Positions 19,246 through 27,093 of a stretch of DNA of 64,000 nucleotides are shown here, piece after piece. The position numbers and the translations under genes are program-made. The notes below the pieces were generated by a model. The model worked only from the letters and a program-made list of their open reading frames with translations, made no database searches and had not been told where the DNA came from. Position 1 is the first letter of the stretch; the number at the start of each line of letters is the position of its first letter. The stretch spans positions 1,203,501-1,267,500 of the forward strand of contig NZ_CP159992.1 of the NCBI RefSeq assembly GCF_040702995.1, given 5' to 3'. The DNA is from Paenibacillus sp. AN1007. Its GTDB lineage: Bacteria > Bacillota > Bacilli > Paenibacillales > Paenibacillaceae.

Positions 19246-19452
19246 TTAGCTTAGTAAATACATCATTCCAGCAGCTGCAAACGAGCAGACACCTGCTAAA
19301 GTAGACCATGCAGCGACTTTCTTCTTTATTACACGGTCTCTCTTGGACTCTGAATAAAAATTACCTCTTTGTTGGTAATCTGTTGTCCATGCTCCAATGC
19401 ACAGTCCGGAAATAAAAATGAGAATGATTCCTAGATAGATAAAAAAAGTCAT
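19246..19452 (-). CDS. Small two-helix membrane protein (DUF5316-like)
   Basis: 68 residues with an AAGGAAG site before the ATG at 19452. Two hydrophobic helices (FFIYLGIILIFISGLCIG and LAGVCSFAAAGMMYLLS) flank a polar loop with YSESKRDRVIKKK. The layout resembles small DUF5316 proteins, a family of unknown function; that assignment is from pattern only. It is oriented against the comE operon. Confidence 0.6.
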   Translation of the reverse strand: MTFFIYLGIILIFISGLCIGAWTTDYQQRGNFYSESKRDRVIKKKVAAWSTLAGVCSFAAAGMMYLLS

Positions 19453-19560
19453 ATTTCATCTTCCTTTCCGATTCCTTTAGTTCTTAATAAAACGTTTATC
19501 TCAGGGAAAGGTTCCAAGCGAACTCTTATGTCGAATTACTATAATGTAAGAAAACACAAG

Positions 19561-19619
19561 AAAAAAGCCCTCTCTCCAGAATTCTCTTCAGAAGAGAATT
19601 TCGAGAAAGGAGCTTTTTT
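19561..19619 (-). terminator. Terminator, possibly bidirectional
   Basis: A GAATTCTCTT/AAGAGAATTTC hairpin is flanked by A-runs and T-runs on both sides (AAAAAAGCCC and GGAGCTTTTTT). It lies after the minus-strand gene ending at 19662 and would end that transcript before the DUF5316-like gene. Confidence 0.75.
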
Positions 19620-19661
19620 CATAACCGTTCGTATTGCTGAATAAGAATGAGGGGAAATAGT

Positions 19662-19964
19662 TTATTCCACGCCGTCCTTGAAATGTTTGCTCCAGTGTTT
19701 GTCACCTTTATGCAGAATATCTTCTACTGTTTTTTCCAGGGTCATCAGAAGCTGTGCTCTTACATCAAGTACCGTTTCTCTGTACAAGCGTTCTTCCGAT
19801 CCGACGATTTTATCGCCGTATAACGCCTGTGCAGCTACATATTTCCGATGTTCCTCAACCAGTGTATCGATGGATTCCAAAGCGTGCTCCACAAAGTGGG
19901 AGATGCTTTGGTATTCCTTTGGCATTTGTTCTTTTAATTCTTGAATTTTCGCTAGAGCTGGCAT
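19662..19964 (-). CDS. Conserved-looking small hypothetical protein
   Basis: 100 residues from the ATG at 19964, chosen because GAGGTG lies six bases upstream; GTG 19973 and ATG 19970 are embedded in that site. The protein is soluble and almost wholly helical: LAKIQELKEQMPKEYQS, then EHALESIDTLVEEHRKY, then a C-terminal KHWSKHFKDGVE. No domain was recognised. It is monocistronic with its own terminator. Function unknown. Confidence 0.65.
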   Translation of the reverse strand: MPALAKIQELKEQMPKEYQSISHFVEHALESIDTLVEEHRKYVAAQALYGDKIVGSEERLYRETVLDVRAQLLMTLEKTVEDILHKGDKHWSKHFKDGVE

Positions 19965-19973
19965 GCTCATCAC

Positions 19974-20314
19974 CTCGTCTTATGAATGTAAATTTACAAT
20001 ACACCATTTTCATGAAAATTGCATTAAAAAAACCTTAAGTTTTGGACAAATTTCGACTTTTTTTGTTTTTGGCCCCTAAATAGTACTTAACCATAATGTA
20101 TGCCGTTGCATTTGTTTTGAGTCGTGTAAGTACTGGAATCTTATATGTCAGACGTTTGGTGACTACGTTTGCATTTTCTGTTATTCTAAGATAAGATTCG
20201 GCGGCCACTGTACATAAGCCGTTATTTTGTGATGGAAAATTAAAATATACTTAACTTTGCAACAATTTTATCGATGACTACGTCAGTAAGGTTGCAGGGA
20301 GAGGGGGATCCTTT
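19974..20314 (+). other. 341-base intergenic region with sigma-gene promoters
   Basis: No coding potential was seen. An AT-rich stretch with T-tracts lies at 20020-20075. A weak SigA-like TTGCAT-17-TAAGAT is at 20169-20197. An ECF-type promoter at 20258-20284 is listed separately. Confidence 0.5.
20258..20284 (+). promoter_or_regulatory. ECF-type promoter, probably autoregulatory
   Basis: TGCAAC (20258-20263), a T-rich 17-base spacer and CGTC (20281-20284) lie 30 bases before the ECF sigma start. The AAC core at -35 and CGT(C/A) at -10 are the usual ECF signature. Autoregulation is inference from position. Confidence 0.6.
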
Positions 20315-20863
20315 GTGGTAGAGCCGGAACTCATCAGAGCCGCTCAATCGGGCGATCGCGACGCTCTAATTACCCTATTGCGGGAGATTGAACAGCATGT
20401 TTATCGTACCGCATATTACATTCTAAATAATGAACAGGACGCCTTGGATGCTGCGCAGGAAGCGTTGATCCGAATTTACACCAAGATTAATTCTTATGAA
20501 GAAAAAGCCCAGTTCAAAACTTGGGTGCAGCGCATTGTGACCAACATCTGTATTGACAAGTTTAGAAGAACCAAGCCATCCGTCTCTATTGATGAACATG
20601 AAATGGTTTTTCAGGATAAACAGGATGTTGAGCACGAAGTGATGTCCACTTATGTGGCAAGGGACATTCAAGATGCGATCAACAAGCTGCCGGAGCATCA
20701 TCGGACCGTCATTGTTCTAAGATATTTGCAGGATTTATCTTATAACGAAATTGCGGATTGTCTTGATCTTCCGCTTAATACAGTGAAGTCTTACTTATTT
20801 AGGGCTAGACAACAATTACAAAATCTACTACAGGAGTATCAGAAAGGTGGTGTGACAGGATGA
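20315..20863 (+). CDS. ECF-type RNA polymerase sigma factor
   Basis: 182 residues from a GTG at 20315 behind GGAGAGGGGG. Region 2 is visible (ALDAAQEALIRIYTKINSY and FKTWVQRIVTNICIDKFRR). Region 4 has LPEHHRTVIVLRYLQDLSYNEIADCL and the helix-turn-helix LPLNTVKSYLFRARQQL. Regions 1 and 3 are missing, as in ECF factors. It overlaps a zinc-finger anti-sigma gene by ATGA. The specific ECF subgroup is not assigned; it is not obviously SigW. Confidence 0.93.
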   Translation: MVEPELIRAAQSGDRDALITLLREIEQHVYRTAYYILNNEQDALDAAQEALIRIYTKINSYEEKAQFKTWVQRIVTNICIDKFRRTKPSVSIDEHEMVFQDKQDVEHEVMSTYVARDIQDAINKLPEHHRTVIVLRYLQDLSYNEIADCLDLPLNTVKSYLFRARQQLQNLLQEYQKGGVTG

Positions 20864-22155
20864 AATGCGAAGAGGTGGTGGAATGGATGCACCGGTATCT
20901 GGATCATGATCTGGGCGAGGCGGAAACGACGCAGATGCTGCAGCATGTGGCCAAGTGTCCGGAGTGCGCCGAAAATTTTAGTATGCTCAGAGCTCTATCC
21001 AGGGAACTGGAAGATTTGCCGCAAGTAAGCCCCAGATTCAGTTTGGTTGATGCCATTATGCCTCAGCTGGATGCAATTGATGAAGCGCGTAAAGAACAAA
21101 GCAGTACCGTGCAAGAAATGAGTCCTGTCCCTGCGGCGTTTGAGAATTTGCAGCGTTCCAAGCCAGAAGAACGGAAAGCGAAGTCCAGATGGTTTAACTC
21201 CATGGCTGGTCGTATGTCCGTTGGTGCAGCAGCTGCGGTTGTCGTATTGGGGTTTGGCATCTGGGGATATGAGCCTCAGCAGATAGAGAATGCAGAATCG
21301 ATGATGAGCAGATCTGGCGCACCTCAGGAAAGTGTTAACAACGATCAGTCTGAGCTGAGCATGGGAGTGAATAATGATCAAGCGGATCCGACTCCCCAAG
21401 ACGAAGGCAGTGTGATTGCACCTGATCAGCCTGATGATTCGGGGACTGAACCATCAGAACCGCCGCAAAATGATCAACCCGATGAAATCAAAGGTGTTGA
21501 ACCTCAGATACCAAGTAATCCAAAAGATCAGACGCCTCCAGAGCCTTCAACTGGAGAAGGACCTGTCCCGGATCAGGGCAAGCAGGAAGATAAGTCTTCT
21601 ACAGACTCAACCATTAATCCAAAGAACACAAACCCGAACCAGCGCACGGAGCAGCAGCCGGATACTCAAGAAAAAGACGGCGCAGCTTCGAACAACCCGG
21701 AACAGGGCCAAACGCCTGAATCTAATGATCAAAACGAAAACTTTTCAGCACAAACAATCATTCCTAACGAAGACGCACCAGCACGTGGAATTACGAATAA
21801 TGATTCCGGGAGCGGAACGGGAGCAGATGTTGGTGACCAACAACAATCCCAGGGTCTTGTGGCTCCTGATGAAGGAAGCACAGGAACGGAAGCACCCACA
21901 GCCAAAGAGTGGAAGTCACCTGACGGCTCTTATGTTGTTATGCTGACGGGGGACCAGTTAAGTGTTTACGCGAAGTCAGCGAATGATCCGGATGTTCTGA
22001 ATTTAATCGAGCAGCGGAGTGTAGAGGGCCCGGTAAAGTCAGGAAGTTGGTCTAAGGACAGCATGCAGTTTAATTATGAAGTGGATAAAGATGGAACGAC
22101 GACCAAGAACTCGTTTAAAGTGAATACGGCATCAAATGTTTCACCTGCAAAATAG
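20860..22155 (+). CDS. Membrane-anchored zinc-finger anti-sigma factor
   Basis: 431 residues. The N-terminal zf-HC2 module has the HxxxCxxC zinc site (HVAKCPECAENF, near residue 30), which normally clamps the cognate ECF factor. One membrane helix (MSVGAAAAVVVLGFGIWGY) is near residue 115. It is followed by an unusually long outside region of about 230 residues rich in Pro, Gln, Asp, Asn and Ser, and then a compact C-terminal domain of about 75 residues (EWKSPDGSYVVMLTGDQL onward). The size and disordered ectodomain suggest direct sensing in the cell wall. Signal unknown. Confidence 0.88.
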   Translation: MKCEEVVEWMHRYLDHDLGEAETTQMLQHVAKCPECAENFSMLRALSRELEDLPQVSPRFSLVDAIMPQLDAIDEARKEQSSTVQEMSPVPAAFENLQRSKPEERKAKSRWFNSMAGRMSVGAAAAVVVLGFGIWGYEPQQIENAESMMSRSGAPQESVNNDQSELSMGVNNDQADPTPQDEGSVIAPDQPDDSGTEPSEPPQNDQPDEIKGVEPQIPSNPKDQTPPEPSTGEGPVPDQGKQEDKSSTDSTINPKNTNPNQRTEQQPDTQEKDGAASNNPEQGQTPESNDQNENFSAQTIIPNEDAPARGITNNDSGSGTGADVGDQQQSQGLVAPDEGSTGTEAPTAKEWKSPDGSYVVMLTGDQLSVYAKSANDPDVLNLIEQRSVEGPVKSGSWSKDSMQFNYEVDKDGTTTKNSFKVNTASNVSPAK

Positions 22156-22321
22156 TTATAGGTATGCGTTTGGTCTTGAGAAAAAAAAGAACCTTTTGTA
22201 ATGACAAGCATATACTGCAGCTAACTACAGATCTTTTATGCTGAATGCAGCATCTGACGTCGTATGACCGCAGGCCGGGTTATTTCTAGAATGGCTGGTG
22301 CCTGCGTTTATATAGATGCAG

Positions 22322-22366
22322 AACAGGGGACCTTTATCCATAACCGGATGAAGGTCCCTTTGTTGT
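22322..22366 (+). terminator. Hairpin terminator before holA
   Basis: AACAGGGGACCTT...ATCC pairs with GGAT...AAGGTCCCTTTGTT. It is long and stable; the U-tract is interrupted (TTTGTTG). Confidence 0.7.
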
Positions 22367-22411
22367 CACACCTTTTTTCTGGTAGGATATAGAGATAAGG
22401 AGGCACGGCGA

Positions 22412-23428
22412 ATGGATGTAAAAAGCGCAACAAAGGCAGTACGCAGCGGAGACACGGCCCCAATCTATGTGCTGTATGGAACCGAGAAGTATCAGATTCA
22501 GCAGTTCACGGAAATGTTAAAGACACATGTCATTGAAGAGGAACATCAGGATTTTGCTGTGATCCCTTACGACCTCTCCGAAACGCCCATTGAAGCAGTC
22601 GTAGAAGAAGCAGAAACGGTTCCGTTTCTCGTTCCCCGTAAATTAATTATTGTAAGGGACACCAGTTTGTTTACCGCGGGAAAAGAATCAAAAATAGAGC
22701 ATCAGGTCGATCGACTGATTACATATATGGATAATCCAGCTGATTACAGCACGATCGTATTTTTGGCGCAGGGAGACAAGCTGGACGAGCGAAAAAAATT
22801 GGTTAAGGCGGCCAAGAAGCAGGCCGTTGTTCTGGCATTTGCACCGCTGAGCGGTGAAGAATTGATTCAGTGGATCGTTAAACTTGCCAAGCAGCACGAG
22901 GTTGCTTTTGAAGCGGGAGCGGCAGACACGCTGATCAGTTATGCCGGAACGGGACTGCAGGCCTTATCCGCTGAAGTGGATAAGCTTTGTCTTTTCGCGG
23001 GAAACGGAGGAACGATTCGCCGGGCGGATATTGAATCGCTCGTGGCTCGCAGTACGGAACAGAACGTATTTGCACTTGTGGAGGAGCTGGCTAATTTGAG
23101 GCTCGAAAAAGCACTAGGGCTGTTCTATGAGCTTTTGAAACAGCGGGAAGAGCCTATCAAGATTGCTGCGTTAATTGCCCGGCAGTTTCGCATCATGATT
23201 CAGGTCAAAGAGTTGGGGCAGCAGAGTTACTCCCAGCAGCAGATTGCCGGTCAGTTGGGGCTGCATCCGTATGCCGTGAAAATTGCCGGGGAGCAGGCTC
23301 GGAAATTTGATGCTGACCGTCTGCGAAAGATACTCAGTCACTTGAGTGAGCTGGATTATCAGATGAAAACAGGAGCTGTAGATAAAGTGCTCGGACTTGA
23401 ACTGTTTTTATTGCGACTCGGTGCCTAA
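22412..23428 (+). CDS. holA: DNA polymerase III delta subunit (clamp loader)
   Basis: 338 residues, the usual length. The N-terminal block IYVLYGTEKYQIQQFTEML is typical of HolA, as are the central DKLCLFAGNGGTIRRADIESLV and the C-terminal collar region ending KVLGLELFLLRLGA. The delta subunit opens the beta clamp. AAGGAGG lies nine bases before the ATG. Gene order comEC-holA-rpsT is as in B. subtilis (yqeN) apart from the inserted sigma genes. Confidence 0.96.
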   Translation: MDVKSATKAVRSGDTAPIYVLYGTEKYQIQQFTEMLKTHVIEEEHQDFAVIPYDLSETPIEAVVEEAETVPFLVPRKLIIVRDTSLFTAGKESKIEHQVDRLITYMDNPADYSTIVFLAQGDKLDERKKLVKAAKKQAVVLAFAPLSGEELIQWIVKLAKQHEVAFEAGAADTLISYAGTGLQALSAEVDKLCLFAGNGGTIRRADIESLVARSTEQNVFALVEELANLRLEKALGLFYELLKQREEPIKIAALIARQFRIMIQVKELGQQSYSQQQIAGQLGLHPYAVKIAGEQARKFDADRLRKILSHLSELDYQMKTGAVDKVLGLELFLLRLGA

Positions 23429-23454
23429 CTGAAACAGGCCATTTAACTGAAAAA

Positions 23455-23527
23455 AACAACCTGAGAAAGCTCCATATGTTTGATTTGTCATCCAACATAC
23501 AACTGGAGCTTTTCGGGTTGTTTTTTT
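23455..23527 (+). terminator. Terminator after holA
   Basis: AACAACC and AAGCTCCA pair with TGGAGCTTTT and GGGTTGTT around a larger loop, followed by T7. Confidence 0.8.
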
Positions 23528-23560
23528 GCTGCTTAGCTTTTACTCGACGGAACAGATGCT

Positions 23561-23596
23561 AAAAAATCCTGAAAGCCTATGCTGTTCAGGATTTTT
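23561..23596 (-). terminator. Terminator after rpsT
   Basis: AAAAAATCCTGAA (23561-23573) pairs with TTCAGGATTTTT (23585-23596). On the minus strand the hairpin ends in T6, just past the rpsT stop; it can work in both directions. Confidence 0.85.
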
Positions 23597-23622
23597 CCAT
23601 TGGTTCGTATAAGTAACGCTTC

Positions 23623-23895
23623 TTACGCTTGTGCGGAAAGAGCGTTCAGTTTTTTCGCCAAGCGAGACTTTTTGCGTGCAGCTGCATTTTTGTGAACCAG
23701 ACCTTTAGTTACAGCCTTGTCCAGCTTTTTGGAAGCAGCTTGAATCGCAGCTTTAGCAGTTTCAACTTCGTTGCTTACCAGAGCAGCATCAGCAGCTTTG
23801 ACAGCTGTACGGAGTGCAGACTTCTGAGAAGCGTTGAGTGCGCGGCGCTTGTCGCTCGTTTTTACGCGTTTAACAGCGGATTTGATGTTTGGCAT
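23623..23895 (-). CDS. rpsT: 30S ribosomal protein S20
   Basis: 90 residues from the ATG at 23895 behind AGGAGGTGA. It begins [20 protein letters not shown] and has the conserved [19 protein letters not shown] end. S20 binds 16S rRNA early in 30S assembly. It is transcribed divergently from gpr, as in B. subtilis. Confidence 0.98.
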   Translation of the reverse strand: MPNIKSAVKRVKTSDKRRALNASQKSALRTAVKAADAALVSNEVETAKAAIQAASKKLDKAVTKGLVHKNAAARKKSRLAKKLNALSAQA

Positions 23896-23951
23896 TACAT
23901 TCACCTCCTGTAAGGCATTCGCATGAATACAAACGTTTCACAACTTAAAAT

Positions 23952-23980
23952 ATTCTATCACGCTAGCATGTAAATTGCAA
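23952..23980 (-). promoter_or_regulatory. SigA-type promoter of rpsT
   Basis: Read on the minus strand: TTGCAA (23980-23975), a 17-base spacer, TAGAAT (23957-23952). The start would fall about 50 bases before the rpsT ATG. Confidence 0.65.
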
Positions 23981-24008
23981 CAGATTTTGCATCGTTGTTC
24001 AGCAAGCT

Positions 24009-24038
24009 GCATAAAGCAGGCCTTTTTCCCACACAATA
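24009..24038 (+). promoter_or_regulatory. Candidate SigF/SigG forespore promoter of gpr
   Basis: GCATA (24009-24013), an 18-base spacer and CACAATA (24032-24038) fit the forespore consensus GHATR / CATWHTA with one mismatch. B. subtilis gpr is known to be transcribed by SigF and SigG, so position and family agree. Confidence 0.5.
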
Positions 24039-24069
24039 TGCTCAAATGTAACAAGGGAGGCAGGGACAG

Positions 24070-25071
24070 ATGACACTCGATTTGCAAAATTATACCGTGC
24101 GCACCGACTTGGCCATCGATTCGAAAGAAATGGCACAAGGCAGCCAGAGACAGACCATTCCCGGATTGCGGGAAGATGTGGATACGAAAGATGGCATTAC
24201 CATTACCCGGATTGATGTGTTGAATGATGAAGCTGCCCAAGCGATTGGGCGTGTAAAAGGTCACTATGTCACGCTTGAGGTACCTTCCCTTCGCAACGGT
24301 GATACCGAACTGCAGGAGCGGGTAGCCGCTGAATTCACACGTGAGATGGAAGCTTTTATGACCAAGGCGGGTATTGGCAAAGATTCAAAGGTACTAATTG
24401 TAGGACTCGGCAATCTAAACGTTACGCCAGATTCCCTCGGTCCGCTGGTGGTGGAGAATTTGATGGTTACCCGGCAGTACTTTGAATTAGTACCGGATCA
24501 GGTGGCACCGGGTTATCGAGAGGTCAGTGCTATTGCTCCAGGTGTGCTGGGTACAACGGGCATTGAATCGAGTGACATTGTACAGGGCATTGTTGAACGC
24601 ACCCGCCCGGATGCCATTATCGCGATTGATGCGCTGGCCTCCCGATCTCTGGAACGTGTGAATACAACGATTCAGGTGGCGGATATCGGTATTCATCCAG
24701 GTTCGGGCATTGGAAACAAACGGCGCGGATTAACAAAGGAAATTCTGGGTGTTCCCTGCATTGCCATCGGCGTGCCGACCGTCTGTTATGCCTCAACCAT
24801 TGTGAACAACGTTATTGAGATGATGCGCTCCCATTTCCGCCAGGAGACCGATCAGACGAAACAGATCATGGGTATGCTGGATGACATCGGTGAGGCAGAC
24901 CGTTTGAGTCTGGTAAAAGAAGTGCTTGAACCGCTTGGCCATGACCTGATCGTTACACCAAAGGAAATTGACGAATTTATAGAAGGCATCGCCAATGTGA
25001 TCGCAACAGGACTTAACGCAGCCCTCCATGAAGCCGTTGACCCGGGTAACGTTGCGGCGTACACCCATTAA
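24070..25071 (+). CDS. gpr: Germination protease GPR
   Basis: 333 residues. GPR degrades small acid-soluble spore proteins when spores germinate. Conserved blocks: VRTDLAIDSKEMAQG near the N-terminus (propeptide cleavage region), VGLGNLNVTPDSLGPLVVENL, APGVLGTTGIESSDI, AIDALASRSLERVNTTIQ, HPGSGIGNKR and the C-terminal ALHEAVDPGN. Start after AAGGGAGG. It sits immediately before spoIIP as in B. subtilis, but with a terminator between them. Confidence 0.97.
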   Translation: MTLDLQNYTVRTDLAIDSKEMAQGSQRQTIPGLREDVDTKDGITITRIDVLNDEAAQAIGRVKGHYVTLEVPSLRNGDTELQERVAAEFTREMEAFMTKAGIGKDSKVLIVGLGNLNVTPDSLGPLVVENLMVTRQYFELVPDQVAPGYREVSAIAPGVLGTTGIESSDIVQGIVERTRPDAIIAIDALASRSLERVNTTIQVADIGIHPGSGIGNKRRGLTKEILGVPCIAIGVPTVCYASTIVNNVIEMMRSHFRQETDQTKQIMGMLDDIGEADRLSLVKEVLEPLGHDLIVTPKEIDEFIEGIANVIATGLNAALHEAVDPGNVAAYTH

Positions 25072-25075
25072 GTCT

Positions 25076-25150
25076 GTCGTTTACCCTTTGCTGTTGAGCA
25101 AGGAGTAAACGACATCTAGAAGGTCCGAATCTATCGGACTTTCTTTTTTT
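25076..25150 (+). terminator. Tandem hairpins and terminator after gpr
   Basis: First hairpin GTCGTTTACCCTT/AAGGAGTAAACGAC (25076-25113). The second, GAAGGTCCGA/TCGGACTTTC (25119-25143), ends in T7. Confidence 0.85.
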
Positions 25151-25244
25151 GTTCACTTATCTCTCTACTTCCTGTTCTATCAAATCGGACACGCTCATAG
25201 AGTTGAAGTATAAGAGTTGTTCTGCAAGGGAAGGAGACATAAGA

Positions 25245-26537
25245 ATGAACAAGATACTGGCATGGAATATTGGCAGGTGGAAAAAAAGATGTCTGCACGT
25301 GCTGGCTATGGGCCGTACACTGCTGCTGCTTATGATGATATCCGCCCTCTTTTTTGCTGTACTCGGGCTTGGGGGATTGGCGGAGAAAAAGCTGAATAAT
25401 TCGCCTGTCTCTTCGATGAAAGGATTTGCAGGTTCGGTCTCCAGTCGTTTCTTTGTAGACATGCTGGGCATGGAGATGCCCCACCTTACCCGAAAGGAGC
25501 AGAATGCTGCGATTTCCGGTGAAAACCTGACCTCTTTTGTATTTCAGCTGCTGACGAATGTAAATCCTCAAGATCCCAAAAGTTTAATCGCACGTGAAAT
25601 GCCGGGTATGGGCGCAAATCAACCTGTGCTGCTCCGTCCGGGGTCTGGTAATGCCAAAGCAGAAGCGCCTGAAGATTATCAACCGGGTCCGGGACTTACG
25701 GACACAGCCTCCTCGGGTGGAGGCAAGTCAGGCAGTGAGCTGCATGTTCCCCCGGGCCAGGATGAACCAGACGTAACCGACGAAGATGATCCTAAGAAAG
25801 GCACAGTAGATGAAGAGCCGCCATCCAAGGGAAGTGGGCAGGATAAAGGCAATCCGGCTGTAGCCCAAAAGTCCGTGCTGATCTATCACTCTCATCCGCG
25901 TGAGGGGTATAATCCGTTACTTGGTACTAATAGTGACAATCCTTCTTCCGGTAAGCCGACTGGGAATGTTTTTCAAGTGGGTACCTATCTAACGGACAGT
26001 CTGGAGAAGCTGGGCGTCGGTGTAGAGCATGCGAAGGAAGATTATCAGACCAAAATTAAAGACTATAACTGGAATTTCTCATATAAATATTCGAGGCAGA
26101 CCGTCAAAGCGGCGCTTGCTCAGAATGATAATCTGACATATTTAATTGATATTCACCGCGATTCACAGCGCCATAAAAAAACGACAACAACCATCGGTGA
26201 TCAAAGTTACGCCAAGGTATATTTTATCATCGGACATGAGAATCCCAATTGGCGTAAAAATGAAGCCTTTGCCGCAAAAATTCATAAAAAGCTGGAGGCG
26301 AAATATCCAGGGGTGTCCCGGGGGGTGTGGGGTAAAAATGGCGGTGGGGGCAACAATGGAGAATATAACCAGACACTTTCGCCGAACAGCATTTTGATCG
26401 AAATTGGTGGTATTGACAACACGGCGGCTGAGCTGAAACGGACCTCCAAAATTCTAGCGGATATGATCGCCGAAGTATATTGGGATGAACAAAACGTAGA
26501 TAAAGCAAGTGCAAAACCCGTTTCAAAGAATGGATAA
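25245..26537 (+). CDS. spoIIP: Stage II sporulation protein P
   Basis: 430 residues from the ATG at 25245 behind GGAAGGAGA; the upstream frame is open but lacks a ribosome site. A membrane anchor (TLLLLMMISALFFAVLGLGG) precedes a Gly/Asp/Pro-rich linker (about residues 135-205). The amidase/endopeptidase domain contains VLIYHSHPREGYNP, YLIDIHRDS and SILIEIGGIDN, which hold the zinc and catalytic residues. SpoIIP acts with SpoIID and SpoIIM to remodel septal peptidoglycan during engulfment. Transcription in the mother cell (SigE) is expected, but no confident SigE promoter was found. Confidence 0.96.
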   Translation: MNKILAWNIGRWKKRCLHVLAMGRTLLLLMMISALFFAVLGLGGLAEKKLNNSPVSSMKGFAGSVSSRFFVDMLGMEMPHLTRKEQNAAISGENLTSFVFQLLTNVNPQDPKSLIAREMPGMGANQPVLLRPGSGNAKAEAPEDYQPGPGLTDTASSGGGKSGSELHVPPGQDEPDVTDEDDPKKGTVDEEPPSKGSGQDKGNPAVAQKSVLIYHSHPREGYNPLLGTNSDNPSSGKPTGNVFQVGTYLTDSLEKLGVGVEHAKEDYQTKIKDYNWNFSYKYSRQTVKAALAQNDNLTYLIDIHRDSQRHKKTTTTIGDQSYAKVYFIIGHENPNWRKNEAFAAKIHKKLEAKYPGVSRGVWGKNGGGGNNGEYNQTLSPNSILIEIGGIDNTAAELKRTSKILADMIAEVYWDEQNVDKASAKPVSKNG

Positions 26538-26586
26538 AAAATATGCTGCAAGAGGTACAAATACTTAAAGAGGGGCGGTTTGCGAG

Positions 26587-26946
26587 ATGTCCAGATTCGG
26601 TAAAAAAATGCTGTCTGTCAGTGTACTTATGTTACTCGGTGTCCTGCTTGGCATGCAGCTGGCAGGCACCGGTTTGCAGGATGATAGACCTGCGGATCGA
26701 ATTCCGGTCGTCGCGAAGACAGAACCGGCATCAGCCGATACCAAGCCTGCATCAGCTGAACCTGCCCAAACGGAGGTGGTCAAGAAGCCCGTAGTTCCAG
26801 TCCAGACTCCAAGCCAGGTGCTCGGGGCAGACCAGAACAAAGCCGCGGTGGATGTTTTGGCTGAAAAAACAGCAGGTTTACTGCAAAACCTGTCTAACAG
26901 CAGCATCAAGTGGGTTGTCTCTCTTTTTGGTGGAGTGGATGAATAG
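26587..26946 (+). CDS. yqxA: YqxA-like small membrane-anchored protein (DUF3679 type)
   Basis: 119 residues: a short basic start, one hydrophobic anchor (LSVSVLMLLGVLLGMQLAG), a Pro/Ala/Thr-rich spacer and a helical tail (AVDVLAEKTAGLLQNLSN). Identity rests on position between spoIIP and lepA, where B. subtilis has yqxA, plus matching size and anchor. Probably expressed with spoIIP (49-base gap). Function unknown. Confidence 0.75.
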   Translation: MSRFGKKMLSVSVLMLLGVLLGMQLAGTGLQDDRPADRIPVVAKTEPASADTKPASAEPAQTEVVKKPVVPVQTPSQVLGADQNKAAVDVLAEKTAGLLQNLSNSSIKWVVSLFGGVDE

Positions 26947-27027
26947 AAGCAGATGAAATAAAGGCAAACTAAACCTCTGAGACATTCATTAACTGCACTT
27001 TTATTATGAAGTTGGAACATCATGGGA

Positions 27028-27056
27028 TTGATGCACCCTGCAGCAACTGTTATAAT
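27028..27056 (+). promoter_or_regulatory. SigA-type promoter of lepA
   Basis: TTGATG (27028-27033), a 17-base spacer and TATAAT (27051-27056), about 38 bases before the lepA ATG. Confidence 0.65.
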
Positions 27057-27093
27057 GAAGTGATTGACACTAGGCTGTTTCTGGGGGTAAGGA

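Noticed and set aside
18965..19309. Minus-strand frame crossing the end of comEC and the gap after it
   Set aside because: The part in the gap looks slightly protein-like, but there is no start signal and it overlaps comEC; too little to call a pseudogene.
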